Source: Chara braunii
Lineage: Eukaryota; Streptophyta; Charophyceae; Charales; Characeae
Reading direction: 5' to 3'
Assembly: GCA_003427395.1 (NCBI GenBank)
Contig: BFEA01000137.1
Span: forward strand, 2,284,715 to 2,325,840
Length of the DNA: 41,126 nucleotides
Below, piece after piece: positions 20,720 to 32,511 of this stretch (position 1 is the stretch's first letter; every line of letters starts with the position of its first letter). The translations under genes and the position numbers were made by a program. The notes under the pieces were generated by a model that did not search any database, was not told the origin of the DNA, and worked only from the letters and a program-made list of their open reading frames with translations.

Positions 20720-21433
20720 CTGCCGGATAAACTTATTGTCAATTCGTAAAAAAACCTCTATTATAAGAAGAATCACTGATCATTGTGAGAGCTAGGGAAT
20801 ATACCAAGTTTTTTTGGAGACATTCAACATGTAAAAACAAACAATGGGATGAGGCCGGGGACGTCACAATTCGACCTAGAGTTTTCCTATCAGCCTCAAC
20901 CAGTTTCGCTTACGAGCAGGCGCTCCAAGACTCACTCGCTACTTTAAAGTTTGTCACGTTTAGCAAGTCTGCTGCTGGAAACCGGGTCCAGCGTCCCATG
21001 ATAGCAACCAACACCGTTCCAAAATTAAGCCTTAAAGCCCAAAACTGTCAACTAACTGTTTTTATGTTGTTGAAAAAAAGTTGCATCTGCTTTGCAGTCC
21101 CTTCCCTTGGTTGGCTTGCCTCTTTCGGTGGGGAGAGTGGAGCAGGCATATTGCACTCTTATTCAGGGGTCTGATGTCTAGTGGTGCTCTCGTGTCAGTC
21201 TGTTATAACGACATGTTCGTGTGTTTGTGGTGGGGCATCGAGTCTGTTCTATTGGACAGAATCCTGCGGTTGTCATCATAATTGTATCAATGGTTAATTT
21301 CTATCTATTGGAGCGAATGTATGTCTGATGGGGAGAATTTTCTATCTTTTAATTACGTTCATAGTAGTTATCCATGGCCTAGTTTCTTATCAAGGATCTG
21401 TCAGGAACTATGTATGCGGCCGTAGTAAGACGT
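20720..21433. other. Spacer between the two element ORFs
   Basis: No convincing frame on either strand. The minus-strand register of the reverse transcriptase has a TAG at 20794-20792, which sets the upstream limit of that ORF. Confidence 0.4.
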
Positions 21434-21523
21434 TTATATTATGTTGCTATATATTCGAGAGGCTACCATGGCAATACCACTGTTTGCTGTTGTGGTCGAG
21501 CCTCTGTTATTGGGCGTGTATTG

Positions 21524-24223
21524 TCACAGAAAAAGTCTAGCTTTTAGCAATGCTAGAAGCTCCATACCAATATTCAGGGCTAAGTCGTCTACAAACCCTT
21601 TTTCAGGTTTTTGTGATTCAGTGCCATGTGTAGTCTGGTCACTGTTTGTTCTTAGAAGGGACGAGTCCGCACTGCTGGCCCCGTAGTTCGTTCGTAGAGT
21701 GTCTATCGAAGAGACAGGTTGCATCAGAGTGCTTGGTGATGGGGAGCCGACAGTAATCGGGAAATGCACCCTTTCTCCTTCGATGATTTTGTTGTTGCTG
21801 ACTTGGATGACTTCCGGATTGGCTGGCACTACTTGTGGCAGCGTAGGAGCGGGAGTTGTTGCGCCTGGTGCCCATTGTTGAAGGAGTGGCGCAGATGGTA
21901 GTGCCCAACCGTGTGGAACAGTTTGGGTGGCACCCCCAAGGAGGGGGTTTGCTGCACCAGTGCGTGTTCTGCATTCAATCACTACACGTTGTTCTTGTGA
22001 CATGCCAAGTTGAGTATGTTGCGCCGCAGTAGTGTTCCCGTGTTGCTGTTGTGCCTGTAGAATGTCGTTTATGTCAGGTTGTCTCTGATCGTATTGGGAA
22101 TGCTTCCTTCTTGACTGCTTAGCAGCTTGTTTGTTGCCCAATTGTGCTTGGTTCTTGTGCGTCTTGTTGCCCCTCCTAGAGTTTTTCCTATGCGGCATAG
22201 GTAGCGGGTTCATGGCGATACTGAGGAGTTGTTCTCGTTTGCGTGCCTGTCTTTCTGCGTCTGAGAGGGTGGTGCCGTGTGCAGTAGGTAGACTTGAGAA
22301 GGAGTCGGTGGCTGCGTTTCCAGTCGTGGATGTCTGGTCATTTGCCAGTACAGTGTTGTCGTTGTTACTCAAGTTGAAGAGTGTAGTGAGGACCGGATGT
22401 GTGGCTCCATTGGCAAGAGCAACATTGGTGGTTGTGGGTACGGGCGGTCGTGCCGTCAGGGGAGTTGTGGCGCAGGTGGGGGTGTTGTGTTGCGCGTGAC
22501 AAGTTGGCATGCCTGCGCAAGGCCACCTGGTCGCGCTAGGGAGAGGTGTTGCATTGCTGAGTGTAATTGGCGGTGTTGTGATACTTGCTGATACTTGTGG
22601 ATGAGTCAAGCTATGTATCGCGGAGTGATCATGGTGAAGCGTTGTGTTAAGTGCGGCGAGGTGCGTTGTGTTGGTGGCGGGGAGATCTGCTATGACAGTA
22701 CTGAATTGTCTGTGTTGTTGTGAGCAGCTACCTTGCAGCAGTGTTGTTGAGGCGAGGCCAGTGGATGTGCGGGAGGGTGTCGAGCTTGGAGTGCCGGAGG
22801 GGGCATTAGCGGTGTTCGGTGCTGGTGTTCGCAGGTGGTGTGTGGTATTTGTCGGGGGTGCCGGTGATGGTGCTGTGACTGGGGTGGTGGCAGTAGGAGA
22901 TGACCCTAGTCTCATCTGTCGGCATCTCCGGAGCGAGTTGTCACCTTCATCAGGAAGCTGGCCTCTACTGCTTGTTACCTGGGTGAGGAGGCCTTCAGCA
23001 TTGGGAAGTAGCGCAGCAGTGAATTTGTGAACGAATGGGACCTCCTTGAAATCTTCAAAACCAAGGATCTCTTCTGCTGTTATCATGATGTTCTGACCGA
23101 TGAGATGTACAATCTTCATCATGTATTCTCTCATGAAAATGAAAGTAACTTGCACGAGGATGGCCTTCTTCCAAATTGTGCGCAGTAGCGGTTCGAATTC
23201 CAGCATTCTAATCTTGTCCGAGGGGGCGTGCGGGTCCAGCTTGTCCAGGTTCCCGATCACATACCACAGCATGTGGTCGAACCAGGTGAAATTTTTCTCA
23301 CAGCCAGGACAGTCACACTTCAAGTAGGGTCTTCCTGCATTCCACAACTTCTTGAGCTCGGGCAGGTCGATTGGGAACTTGGGGATACCTGTCTGATACA
23401 GCAGTGGTTTCTTGGGGCATTTCCCTTCCTCCATTTTGGCGATCGGTAGGAAGTCGGCACTGAAACCGGCTCTGGCTGCAGGGAAGTATATAGTCCCGTT
23501 CCTAGCGGCGTTGCGGTAGTTGTCGATATCTGCAGTGCTGAGGCCGGCCAGTGCCATATAAGCTTCCACACTAATTGGTGCAGCGTTGTTAAAGGTGTAT
23601 AGTTTCCATAAGCGATAATGTACGCGCTGGACAACCTTCTCAGTCCATGAGTTGGATGCGACTGGCAAGAATGGAGTGTTCTTGGCGAATTTGTGGCTAG
23701 CATCTCTGGTGGAAGTGGTGACCTCGGAGTGTGCGTTGTCTCGTCTCTCTGCTTCCTTTCTCTTGAAGTACTCTAGCTCCACAGGAGTTAGAGAAATTTT
23801 GCTGATGTATGAGTCAGAGAAAGTCTCATTACTCTCTGCGATTGAGATTTGTCCGGCCGCATCGAGGTGAGAGGAGTCATAACCGTGGAGGTCGAGAATG
23901 ACTTTCTCGGCTTTGGCGATGATCAGATTTAACTCTCTGTTGTCAATGGCCGATTTCCTGCAGACTTCTGGTATGTTTCTTGCGAATCCTTGAATTTTGT
24001 TTTCTTGTTTTTGTGGTCTTGTCTGCATGACGCAGACGAGTGAAACCCAGTCACTGAATGAGAGGTTCTCAACCAGGAATGAGGCCTGGTCGTTCGTTGC
24101 TTCATGGACTTGCAGTAGAACATCAACAGGTATGGCCAGCATGGCGATTTGAGAGTGCACATACCTAGGCTTGAGCGCAGAGAATGGTCTTATGGACGAG
24201 GCCAACTCTGAGTGCCATCCCAT
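21524..24223 (-). CDS. Large gag-like or structural ORF of the candidate retroelement
   Basis: The first ATG is at 24223, giving 899 aa to TGA at 21526-21524. If that TGA were read through, the frame would end 29 codons later at TAA (21436-21434). The frame is open for only ten more codons upstream (TAA at 24256-24254), and 'gtgcag|gatgaagg' there could be a splice acceptor, so an upstream exon is possible. Numbering from about 24247, residues 1-~420 look folded and include a compact Cys motif, CDCPGC, near residue 309. Residues ~430-780 are Thr/Pro/Ala-rich and probably disordered. A basic block RRKNSRRGNKTHKNQ near residue 685 could bind nucleic acid. No known domain is recognised. Its position before a reverse transcriptase suggests a gag-like role. 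All ~11 Trp codons are TGG. Confidence 0.6.
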   Translation of the reverse strand: MGWHSELASSIRPFSALKPRYVHSQIAMLAIPVDVLLQVHEATNDQASFLVENLSFSDWVSLVCVMQTRPQKQENKIQGFARNIPEVCRKSAIDNRELNLIIAKAEKVILDLHGYDSSHLDAAGQISIAESNETFSDSYISKISLTPVELEYFKRKEAERRDNAHSEVTTSTRDASHKFAKNTPFLPVASNSWTEKVVQRVHYRLWKLYTFNNAAPISVEAYMALAGLSTADIDNYRNAARNGTIYFPAARAGFSADFLPIAKMEEGKCPKKPLLYQTGIPKFPIDLPELKKLWNAGRPYLKCDCPGCEKNFTWFDHMLWYVIGNLDKLDPHAPSDKIRMLEFEPLLRTIWKKAILVQVTFIFMREYMMKIVHLIGQNIMITAEEILGFEDFKEVPFVHKFTAALLPNAEGLLTQVTSSRGQLPDEGDNSLRRCRQMRLGSSPTATTPVTAPSPAPPTNTTHHLRTPAPNTANAPSGTPSSTPSRTSTGLASTTLLQGSCSQQHRQFSTVIADLPATNTTHLAALNTTLHHDHSAIHSLTHPQVSASITTPPITLSNATPLPSATRWPCAGMPTCHAQHNTPTCATTPLTARPPVPTTTNVALANGATHPVLTTLFNLSNNDNTVLANDQTSTTGNAATDSFSSLPTAHGTTLSDAERQARKREQLLSIAMNPLPMPHRKNSRRGNKTHKNQAQLGNKQAAKQSRRKHSQYDQRQPDINDILQAQQQHGNTTAAQHTQLGMSQEQRVVIECRTRTGAANPLLGGATQTVPHGWALPSAPLLQQWAPGATTPAPTLPQVVPANPEVIQVSNNKIIEGERVHFPITVGSPSPSTLMQPVSSIDTLRTNYGASSADSSLLRTNSDQTTHGTESQKPEKGFVDDLALNIGMELLALLKARLFL

Positions 24224-24256
24224 TTGGATATTGCCTTCATCCTGCACGACATTTTA

Positions 24257-24770
24257 ATGACAATCCAATAATCAGTTTATGTAAACGGAGGCAATCGTTA
24301 CAAGGCTAGGGTAATTTTAATTATTTGATTTATAGTGTCCGGGAGTATAGGCAGTATTATTCTCTAAGACGCTAAGTATTGTTTGTAACTAGTTTTTTTG
24401 TTTTGTAATGGGGACGGATAATTTTCAAATTGCAAGGGTCTATTCTAATATGTAGTCTTGTTGTCATGATAGTGTTTTACTTAGCATTCGCAAGGGCGGT
24501 TCGTGGTCATAATGTAGTCAGGCTGCGGAGGAGTGGTGCAGTTCTCCGTAGGCTCGTGGTGTGCGTTGTTTTGGGTGCCGTTAGTATGTGATTATTTTTC
24601 AGCATCGCCGGGGGGGTATGTCATAACATGTAGGTTTCAGTATGTTTCTAGTATATTCTTAATGTGTTAATGGGGATGTATATTGTGTGTTGGATTACGG
24701 GGAGCGTAGTCTTTTAGTTTTTGTGTTGCTTTGGGAGTTCTTAAGGAGTCATTTCTTAATTTTTTTGTAA
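24257..24770. other. Leader region of the candidate element, no gene seen
   Basis: G+T-rich plus strand with no protein-like frame on either strand. Confidence 0.4.
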
Positions 24771-24872
24771 TAATTCTAACATGCTTTTATATGTTGTATT
24801 TATTTTTTATTATATTTTTTATTTTTTATTATTTATTATTTATTATTTTATTATTTTATTATTTATTATTTT

Positions 24873-24904
<32 letters not shown>

Positions 24905-25118
24905 TTTTCTTATTTTATATTTTATTATTATTTATTTATTTTGTGGCGTATATATGAACGAGAATGTTAATTTGAATGATAGACAGGAACTATTAATTTT
25001 TGTTTATCGTTGTTTCGTTCTTTATTTTTTTTAATTTTAATTTTAATTTTAATTTTATTTTTCGTTTTTTATTTTTTAGTTTTAGTTTTAGTTTTTTTTA
25101 AATATTATTTATTTATTT

Positions 25119-25155
<37 letters not shown>

Positions 25156-25170
25156 AATTATTTATTATTT
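24771..25170. repeat. AT-rich low-complexity tracts
   Basis: Runs of ttatta, tttatttat, ttttaattttaa and related simple repeats fill most of the interval, broken by a less simple stretch at about 24940-25020. Phe/Tyr/Leu-rich frames over it are a by-product. Confidence 0.85.
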
Positions 25171-25199
25171 TGGGTTCTATTTGTATTGTGTTACTTTTA

Positions 25200-26125
25200 A
25201 GTAAAAAAAATTGGGGGGCTTTGCTTAAGGTTATGTTGGAGGGGTTATCCTTTATGTGTACGACCCCAGTCTGCTGTTGTCCGAGTAACAGTGGTTTTGT
25301 AAATGGTAATTGTATGTGTTTGTAGTATGGGGGGTGCATAGGTTTTGCTTTACGTGGTTTCAGTATAGGGGTTTATATTTTAATAGGCGGCAGGTAGTAG
25401 CTTCTGGTGTGGTTGTAATCGTAGTTATTTTTTTTGGGGGGGGGGGCGTCCTTTTTGTTCTGAGATCTTCAGTGTTCGATAAAATCCTTTGTTTTGCTGA
25501 AATGCAATAGGTTTATTACCTGTAGGTTTATACCTCTGAGGCTGTGAATGTGGACGTGTTGTATACTCAGGAAATGTATCTGTTTTCGTATAAAATTATA
25601 TTATTTGTGTACAGGTCATGTGTATTATGTTGGAGCTCTTTGTATCAGCATGCGCACCAAGGCGGACGTTGTAGCAACGTGCACACGGAGGCACACAAAG
25701 GCAGACATTGTTTATGCTTATGATCAAGATCTTGGTATATTGCATGGATGGTCTTGCGTTGGGTGCGAGGGCAGGAGACAGGAGCAGGAGATGACTGAAG
25801 GGGCTATGGTGGATCAAGGAGATTCGTGAGGGCAGTGCATGGGGAGTGGGGTTTGAAGCTGGTGTTGGCTAGCCGTATTGCAGAGAGTGGTGGTGTATGG
25901 TTGACAGTCGGGCACATGGGTGTTTGCAGGCTTTGTCAACAGTTTTTAAGGAGATAGTAGGACTCAGGGGGGAGTTGAATCTTCTAAGCACGGTGTGGGG
26001 CAAGGGCTTGAGGATGAGCACGAGCCAGGAGGTTTCGAAAGAGCGATTAGTGTGACCTTTGGGGATGTGTGGGGTTGGTTCTAATCTACGCGGGGCGAGA
26101 TTGAGTGATCATTTAAAAGTTGGCA
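25200..26125. other. Leader region with weak frames only
   Basis: The string of A followed by ttggggggc occurs at 25203-25219 and again at 27232-27257, the only long purine-rich tracts of this kind here. A short plus-strand frame near 25611-25829 has mixed composition but no recognisable domain. I do not call it a gene. Confidence 0.35.
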
Positions 26126-26542
26126 ATGGAGTTTGCTATCGTTTTCCATGGTCTGGTTCGCGGGGACACGATCATGGTGGTGGAGTTTGTGCATCTGCGT
26201 GATGAGTATATCGACCAGGAGCATTGGGGTGTAGCTCCTGAGGGACGGAATGCCACTCGTACTTACGATGTGAGCCTAAATGGATGCATACCGCTGCATG
26301 TAGGGGCTGCGTTCAACTATCTGCAACGATCTTTAGTTTCCATATACTTTGTTCTCGAGTGTGTGGGTGAGGGAGTACCGCTTGACGTACCGGCAGGGGA
26401 TGAGGACATCATCCGACGGATTTTGGAAGTTTTGGTGACGGTGATTGTTGTCGATCATCGATCATACATCGTTGTTTGTGCTTGCTGGCGTGCGACAATA
26501 GCGGCCCCTTTTGCGCCACGTATTCTGGTGGGAACCATTTAA
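26126..26542 (+). CDS. Hypothetical 138-aa protein, weak candidate
   Basis: The ATG at 26126 (context ggcaATGGAG) opens a frame to TAA at 26540. The composition is protein-like, with a balanced mix of acidic, basic and hydrophobic residues and few low-complexity runs, unlike other frames in this leader. No family is recognised. The C-terminal part has two Val/Ile-rich stretches that could be beta strands or one weak membrane segment. It lies on the strand opposite the element's ORFs. It may be a cargo gene, an exon, or a chance frame in G+T-rich sequence. Confidence 0.3.
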   Translation: MEFAIVFHGLVRGDTIMVVEFVHLRDEYIDQEHWGVAPEGRNATRTYDVSLNGCIPLHVGAAFNYLQRSLVSIYFVLECVGEGVPLDVPAGDEDIIRRILEVLVTVIVVDHRSYIVVCACWRATIAAPFAPRILVGTI

Positions 26543-26600
26543 GAGTATGCCTTGCATTAGGGGGATGCATTGTAGTTCTTGATTCGATGCCCGAGATTGC

Positions 26601-26715
26601 ATGGTATATTACCATAGGGTGGGTGGTTTCTGCTTTTAGAGTGGTTCATCCAGTTGTTAGGATTGTATGGTATATTACCATAGGGTGGGTGGTTTCTGCC
26701 TTTAGGGTGGTTCAT
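26601..26715 (+). repeat. 66-bp two-copy tandem repeat with an internal dyad
   Basis: Units start at 26601 and 26667 and share about 49 bp with two or three differences (atggtatattaccatagggt, then gggtggtttctgc). Each starts with the dyad atggta-tat-taccat. Confidence 0.8.
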
Positions 26716-26719
26716 ATAG

Positions 26720-28560
26720 TCGTTGGGGTGGGGGGGTGGGGGTTCTCAGTTCGTATGCGGTGTATCATGGGTTCATGACGAGCCGGGTCTGCAGAATTCA
26801 TTATTGCTAGTGGGATTTATCAGAGGAAATTTAATTGCTCGTTAGGCTCAATACCTGAGTACATTGATTTTCGGGGGATTTTGTCTTATTAAGAGAATAA
26901 ATATTACGATGCGTGTTTTCCACGGAGAGGTTTGTGATGTGTGAGTTTTGGTGTGTTACACGTGTATTTGATTTAACAGCCCTCGTTTCTTCAAGTTGTA
27001 TCATCTTGTGTATGTTTTTACAGTGCATTTTGCCTTGTGCAATGGAGATCATGTGGGTATTGTTTGTTACTTTCGGGATGTAATGATTTTTTGTGCTATA
27101 TTTCATTGTGCGATGTGTACATATATATTTGATGGGCCTTTATCTATTTTTAACTGGCATGTAGTCATAAATCAATAGTAGGCATTTATCAGTTGCTGGT
27201 CTGCCGCCCTACGATTCATGTCGAATCTAATTAATAAAAAAAAAAAATTGGGGGGCCATTTTGGGGTAGCATTGCGTTGTGTTGTTTTTAGACTGAGTCC
27301 CTTTTATTAAGACGTGTAGCAAAAACATAATATTTTTGTCCTTACTGTGGTATGTTGTGGCGTATGGTGTATGATCAATCTAATAGGGCCCGATTTTTTA
27401 TGGTGAAAAGACGGGGTGGCAAAATTTAAAACTGGTTTTGACTCGGTGTTTGCCCAGTATGTATTGTGGTTTAACATTTAACGGCAGGTGAGCCAACAAA
27501 TGTTGTCATGAAAAACGAAGCGGGAGGGTTATTCAAGGAACTAGTCTCCGTTATGTCGTTATGCGGCGGAGTTCGTTTTTTTTAAGAAAGTTGGGGAGAT
27601 CAAGATTGCTGCGCGGATTTAGATTAGTTGGTACCTTTGTTGGATTAGTATGTGTCACCCCTTAGTATGTTTCTTCGGCATCAGGTGATGCTGAAGGTTT
27701 GAAGAACAATTCCGGTTTGTTACGAAAAGGAAAACGATTAATCAGAGCATAGTTTTTTTTAGGAACTTGGCGTACCTACCGATTCTTATACTTGGTTCGT
27801 TACATAACTTAGAATGATATAAGGGATCATCCTTCAATATCAGTGAAGCACGATTTCTTCGAGACATAGGAAACTATTATATTAAAAGTTTTTTTATCGT
27901 TGTTAGGGTTAGCTGTGTCATGAAGCACTTAGTTTAGTTTTCTCATGTGTCTCTATTTATTTCCTACTAGCGTGTGACGATGTATTATGTGTCCAAGTTG
28001 TGCTTGCTGGAAGGTAATAGTGGTATGGTATTGTCAATACTTGAGAGAAGCAGGTTTAGCATATTTTTTTTTTTACAGCAGTGCCAACTTATGGGAAAAA
28101 ATAAACAAGAAAAAATTTTACCAGCAAAAAAAAAAAAGAATTATTTCAATGCATGGCGACCATTCATTTAAAAAATCATTTCAGTGCTCAACGACCCTCA
28201 AGATTTTTCAGCGCTACTTAATTGCGAAACAAGGAACAATGGGGGCATTTTAAGGGGGAGAGGAATCGAAATTCTTTCAACGAAATATCAATTGCAAAAT
28301 AATTAAATGTTCAACAACCTTAAAAAAAAAATTCAGCAATCATCCAATGCGAAAAAAAACAAGATTTCAGTCACGCAGTCGTGATGTATCTGGTGAATGT
28401 TGTGTCTCTACCACGGAACATCAAATGCGTAACAATCTCTTTTCTAATGGGTATTGCCTGCGTATAGGTCTTCTCAGAGAGGCACGCCTAGCCAGGAAAT
28501 GAGCTAAGTGTTTCAAGCTGCGATGTGTTAAGATTATCGATCAGATAGTGTTTGAATGTG
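26720..28560. other. Leader region of the candidate element, no gene seen
   Basis: Gene-poor sequence with scattered stops in all frames. A weak two-copy motif (caacgaccctcaag..tttttcagc / caacaacctta..aaaattcagc) lies near 28188 and 28311. No RNA gene is seen. Confidence 0.4.
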
Positions 28561-28971
28561 ATGAATCTTCATACTGCTGAAGAAGTCGGAACTATATGTA
28601 GAATCACAAAAAAAAGTGTGCGAGTGGGTGTGTTATATATTGTGGAATTTAGTCTATTTAATTTGGTTATGATGAGTAAACTTGTACTTTGGTTGAGCGA
28701 ATATATCCTATACCTGGTTTGTTACCAATCCCAGATACAAGGGAAAGTAGCATCAGGTGGAAAAGATGTTAAAAACGGAAAAGGAATACTGTATGAGCGC
28801 AAAATCGATTATCAAGCACAGAAGCCCAATACCATATTTCAAAAAGGCCGAGTGGAGTTTGGGAGGGCAGAAGAAATACTAGATCATAGGAGAATACTAT
28901 TGATCTATAAATTTGTGTATCGACGTAAGACTTCGCTATGTTCTATGAAAGGTTATACTTCTTTTATGTAG
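28561..28971 (+). CDS. Hypothetical 136-aa frame, very weak
   Basis: ATG at 28561 to TAG. The C-terminal half is Lys/Arg-rich and the middle has a hydrophobic stretch (LVMMSKLVLWLSEYILYLVCY) that could be a membrane helix. There is no family match and no partner gene. It may be chance, since this stretch is richer in A than its surroundings. Confidence 0.15.
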   Translation: MNLHTAEEVGTICRITKKSVRVGVLYIVEFSLFNLVMMSKLVLWLSEYILYLVCYQSQIQGKVASGGKDVKNGKGILYERKIDYQAQKPNTIFQKGRVEFGRAEEILDHRRILLIYKFVYRRKTSLCSMKGYTSFM

Positions 28972-28979
28972 ATTTTTAA

Positions 28980-31900
28980 CAGTAAAATATATATAATTAT
29001 AAGGTGTTTTCATAGCGCGACTGCGGCGCGTAACCATTGAAGGAGCGCAGGAATGTCTACCATAGGGGTAATTAAGCATAAATAATGTAGGTAAAGTAGC
29101 GATATTCTGTACGTGGAGAACGGGTAATTGATTTGTAGGATTAGATTGTTCTTAGAGAGGGAAGTTAATCATATTATAGGCGGGTCTATGTTCGGCTAAT
29201 TTGGTTTAGTCGTAGTAGAACTATCGTAAGCAGGTTCCTAACAAAGATCATTAGATGGGAAACAACGGGCACTCCAATGTGCTGGTTTGTGTTTACACAG
29301 GACACGTGGTAGGGATATCAAAGAGAAGAGCGTAGTATTAGAAACCATATTGCGACAGATGGGTTCAGTACTACTTATTATGCAAATATCACGTATGAAA
29401 GGGTCATGTAAAATTCGATATTAATTCTGATGGGAAAAAGGTAGAGATTTTGAATCATTGTGCAAAAGCATAAGGACCCAGTAGCGTATTGTTTCAAGGG
29501 TAATTGAATATGGGTATGTTAACGAATGTACATTGGCCCAACAATGTTATATTTAATTATTAGTAGATGATCAATCTGAGCGCAGTAAGACCATAGCAAG
29601 AGGTGGTACTTGAAAGAAACATACTAGCTTATTTCTACAGAACATACCAGCATAGTATGAGCTAGATCCTGATTGGTTAGTACAACAGGATTTCTTCTTC
29701 TTCCTCATGAGTTCTTTGGAAAACATGATAAAAAGCATAAGCGTATGTCTAGACTTTCTTATCGGCGGGAAGGGCTATTGTGGCCCTAGAGAGCTTATCT
29801 TTATAATTTATTTATACTCATAGTGCACATGGAACAAGGGCGTGATGATCCAAAGATCGAAGGCTTAGTTTATCATATGGTTAGCCGTTTTTAAGATGTT
29901 TGTGAGCATCAGATTCTGTATTTGCGGACCAGCAGGGAGTATGTAGCTAGTATTATTTTTCAGGAAAACGGAAGTGATCGTTTTCAGAAACCCGTGGCTG
30001 CGTTGGATATAGCGAGTTTGATTTCGAAGTGTTTTAATACTAATAGGTAGGGATCATAGGAGCATTAGAAGCAGCATTAGCAGCGCGTAGCCGCATCATC
30101 ACCTAATTTTGGGATATTCGTATCATGTTGGGAGTTGTATATATATGTGTGCGTGTGCCAAGACACGCATAAAAGGGAAAAATTGTTGTGTGGTGGTGAT
30201 AGTAGAGTGCAGGTTGGGTGAGAAGATTCCAAACGGTTGGTGGATTATGATTGGGAGTGTGCGGTGGCAACAGTGAAGGGGGAAAGTTAGTATGTTAAAC
30301 TGCAAAGGATTAGGGATTGCAGATATGGTGCAGACGCATGCGGTCTTGTCAGCGAGGGAGTCGACCCTAGCTTAGCAACTGGATAGATTATCCGGGTATG
30401 GGTGTGATCGGTGTGTAAATACGGCCACCCCGTAACAACGGGAAACAAGATCATCAGTTTTGTCATATCGCAAGCAGGTTAGCAGCAGTTTAAGCATAGA
30501 GGGTTTTTTTTAGCCATCAACTCATGTTGGAGGATGCAAAAAGTGTTTTGTGGGATTGGTTAGGTGGGGAGCAGTTTATCAGTTATTAGAGTTAGTAATT
30601 AGAGTTAGACATGGCTGTTGGTGACAGCCATAGGGGGGGTGCATGCCCTGAAGCGCGTTTTTCGTCGCCTAGCACCCATAGCAGCTCATCAGAGGGACAT
30701 CCTCTGGCTCCAATTAGTAGTTGGACGATTTATGTTAGCATGTACGATAGTAGTTGCCACAGGAAGGTTAATTAGGGACATACCTGAAGGTGAAACGTTT
30801 GCAAAGAAGATGCCTTTTCGACAACAACCATAGCCTTTTGTAGGTCTTAGGTGGCTTCCGCCTATATCAACTCACACGAGTTGCAGCCGTGCGTTAGGAG
30901 CCAGGTAGTCCTTGGTCAGGGTTAGTGTGTGCACAGTCGCACCGGCGAGCTAGAGGAGTTGCTCATCTTTTCAGAAAGGAGGGAGGTGGTTGGGGTTGTG
31001 TGGGTGAAGGAAGAAGTGTACGAGGCGGGGTGCTGAGATCGCAGGCCTGCGTTCGTTGTGTGCTGCGAATGCAAGTGTAGGCATAGCTTGCCGCGTATGA
31101 ATAGTATTCGCGTGCCATTGTATAAGGAGGGTTGTAGTTTGTGTATTGCTTGGAAGGGTGTGTGTGTTCAGGCCTGTTGGGTTTTCTTCGTAGGTATGTA
31201 GCAGTCTTCTGTATGAGGGGGTGTGTGTGCCTGTAGCAGCTTAGCACGGGTAGTTGCAGCATAGTATGGGATCTGTATGTTATGCAGGTTGTGCAGCGCA
31301 CGGACGGAAAGATTATCTCCGCGTTTACTTTGCATGTTTTTGCTTTGCAAGGTAGCGTTCTGGGCTATGGCGCGGTATGGCGTGGTTTGTCCTTTTCGTC
31401 GAAAGTCGGAAGGTTTTGATTGCTTGTTTTGCTGTAGCACGGCGGGTAAGGATGTCCTTGTCCTGAAGGCTCCTGCTGCAGCGTTTTTTGAAGCAAGTGT
31501 CGTTTTCCGGTCTGTCTGTTTGTTTAGGTGTAGTTTTCGTGTGAAGCGTTTTTTTGAGTTTTTAATTGAACGGTGTTGTCGGATGTGTTCCTTGGTGTTG
31601 CTTTTTACGTCAGTGTGTCTTTTCGTTTTTGCGGGAGTTAAGTTTCCATGTGGTAGATCGTGGTTTGTTTGTGAGTTTGCAATTTATCTGGCCCGTTTTT
31701 TCTTTTTTGTGGGGTTGCTGTGGTCGCATTTGTGCGGCCTCGGGGATCCGTTTTGTGTTTCGCGACGGATTGCAGGAGACCCTGAACTTCTTCTACCTTT
31801 GGTGCGTCATGTGTGTTTGTAGTGGTTTAGCTTGTTTGTGTCTAACGTTATGGGGTTTGTTGTTGTATGCGGGTGTTTTTCTATCCTTGTGTGTCATCGT
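28980..31900. other. Leader region of the candidate element, no confident gene
   Basis: Between 29.0 and 30.6 kb stops are frequent in all frames. Between 30.96 and 31.85 kb the plus strand is strongly G+T-rich and frames of 90-180 codons appear on both strands. They are dominated by Phe/Cys/Leu/Val on the plus strand and Thr/Pro/Gln/His on the minus strand, as expected from composition. I do not call them genes. Confidence 0.4.
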
Positions 31901-31914
31901 TGTCAATCATCATT

Positions 31915-31948
31915 TTTTTAAGGGTTTTTTTTTTTTTTTTTGGATTAT

Positions 31949-32030
<82 letters not shown>

Positions 32031-32148
32031 TATTAAATAATTATGAATTTGTTTTGTTTGTATGTAGTCCTTTGCTTGTGTCGCCATTCTACCTGTATTT
32101 TTAATTTTTAATTTTTAATTTTTAATTTTTATTATTTATTATTATTTA
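31915..32148 (+). repeat. Long poly(T) tracts and TTTTTAA repeats
   Basis: T runs of roughly 18, 37 and 34, separated by short breaks, cover 31922-32026. A ttttaattttt pentanucleotide-type repeat follows to 32135, immediately before the right direct repeat. Confidence 0.9.
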
Positions 32149-32149
32149 T

Positions 32150-32511
32150 GTTTTTATTTTACATTTTACTTTTGTTTGTAGTTATTATTATACATATTTA
32201 TATCTAAATATATCTGAGCAATTTTTTAATTTTGTAGTGATTTTATAACTTCTTAGCCAGATTCTATTAATGTGTGTGCAATCTTACACGTATTTTATTA
32301 TTATTTTTTATTTTTACTGTTTTTTCGTTTTTCAATGAGTGATATTTCAGCGGGCGAATTTTCAACAATTTTTAATTTTACAGTTAATGGTTTGTATCTT
32401 TTAATATACGAGTTCTGAGGGTTAGTGTGTATGTAAACGTGGGTGTGTGTGTGTATATGTATGCGTGCGTGCTTGTATGTATGTGTGAGAGTGAGAGAGA
32501 GCTAGAAGAGA

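Noticed and set aside
30963-31822. Frames of 90-181 codons on both strands near 31 kb
   Set aside because: Amino-acid content follows the G+T bias of the strand, and frames overlap on both strands with no start context or domain.
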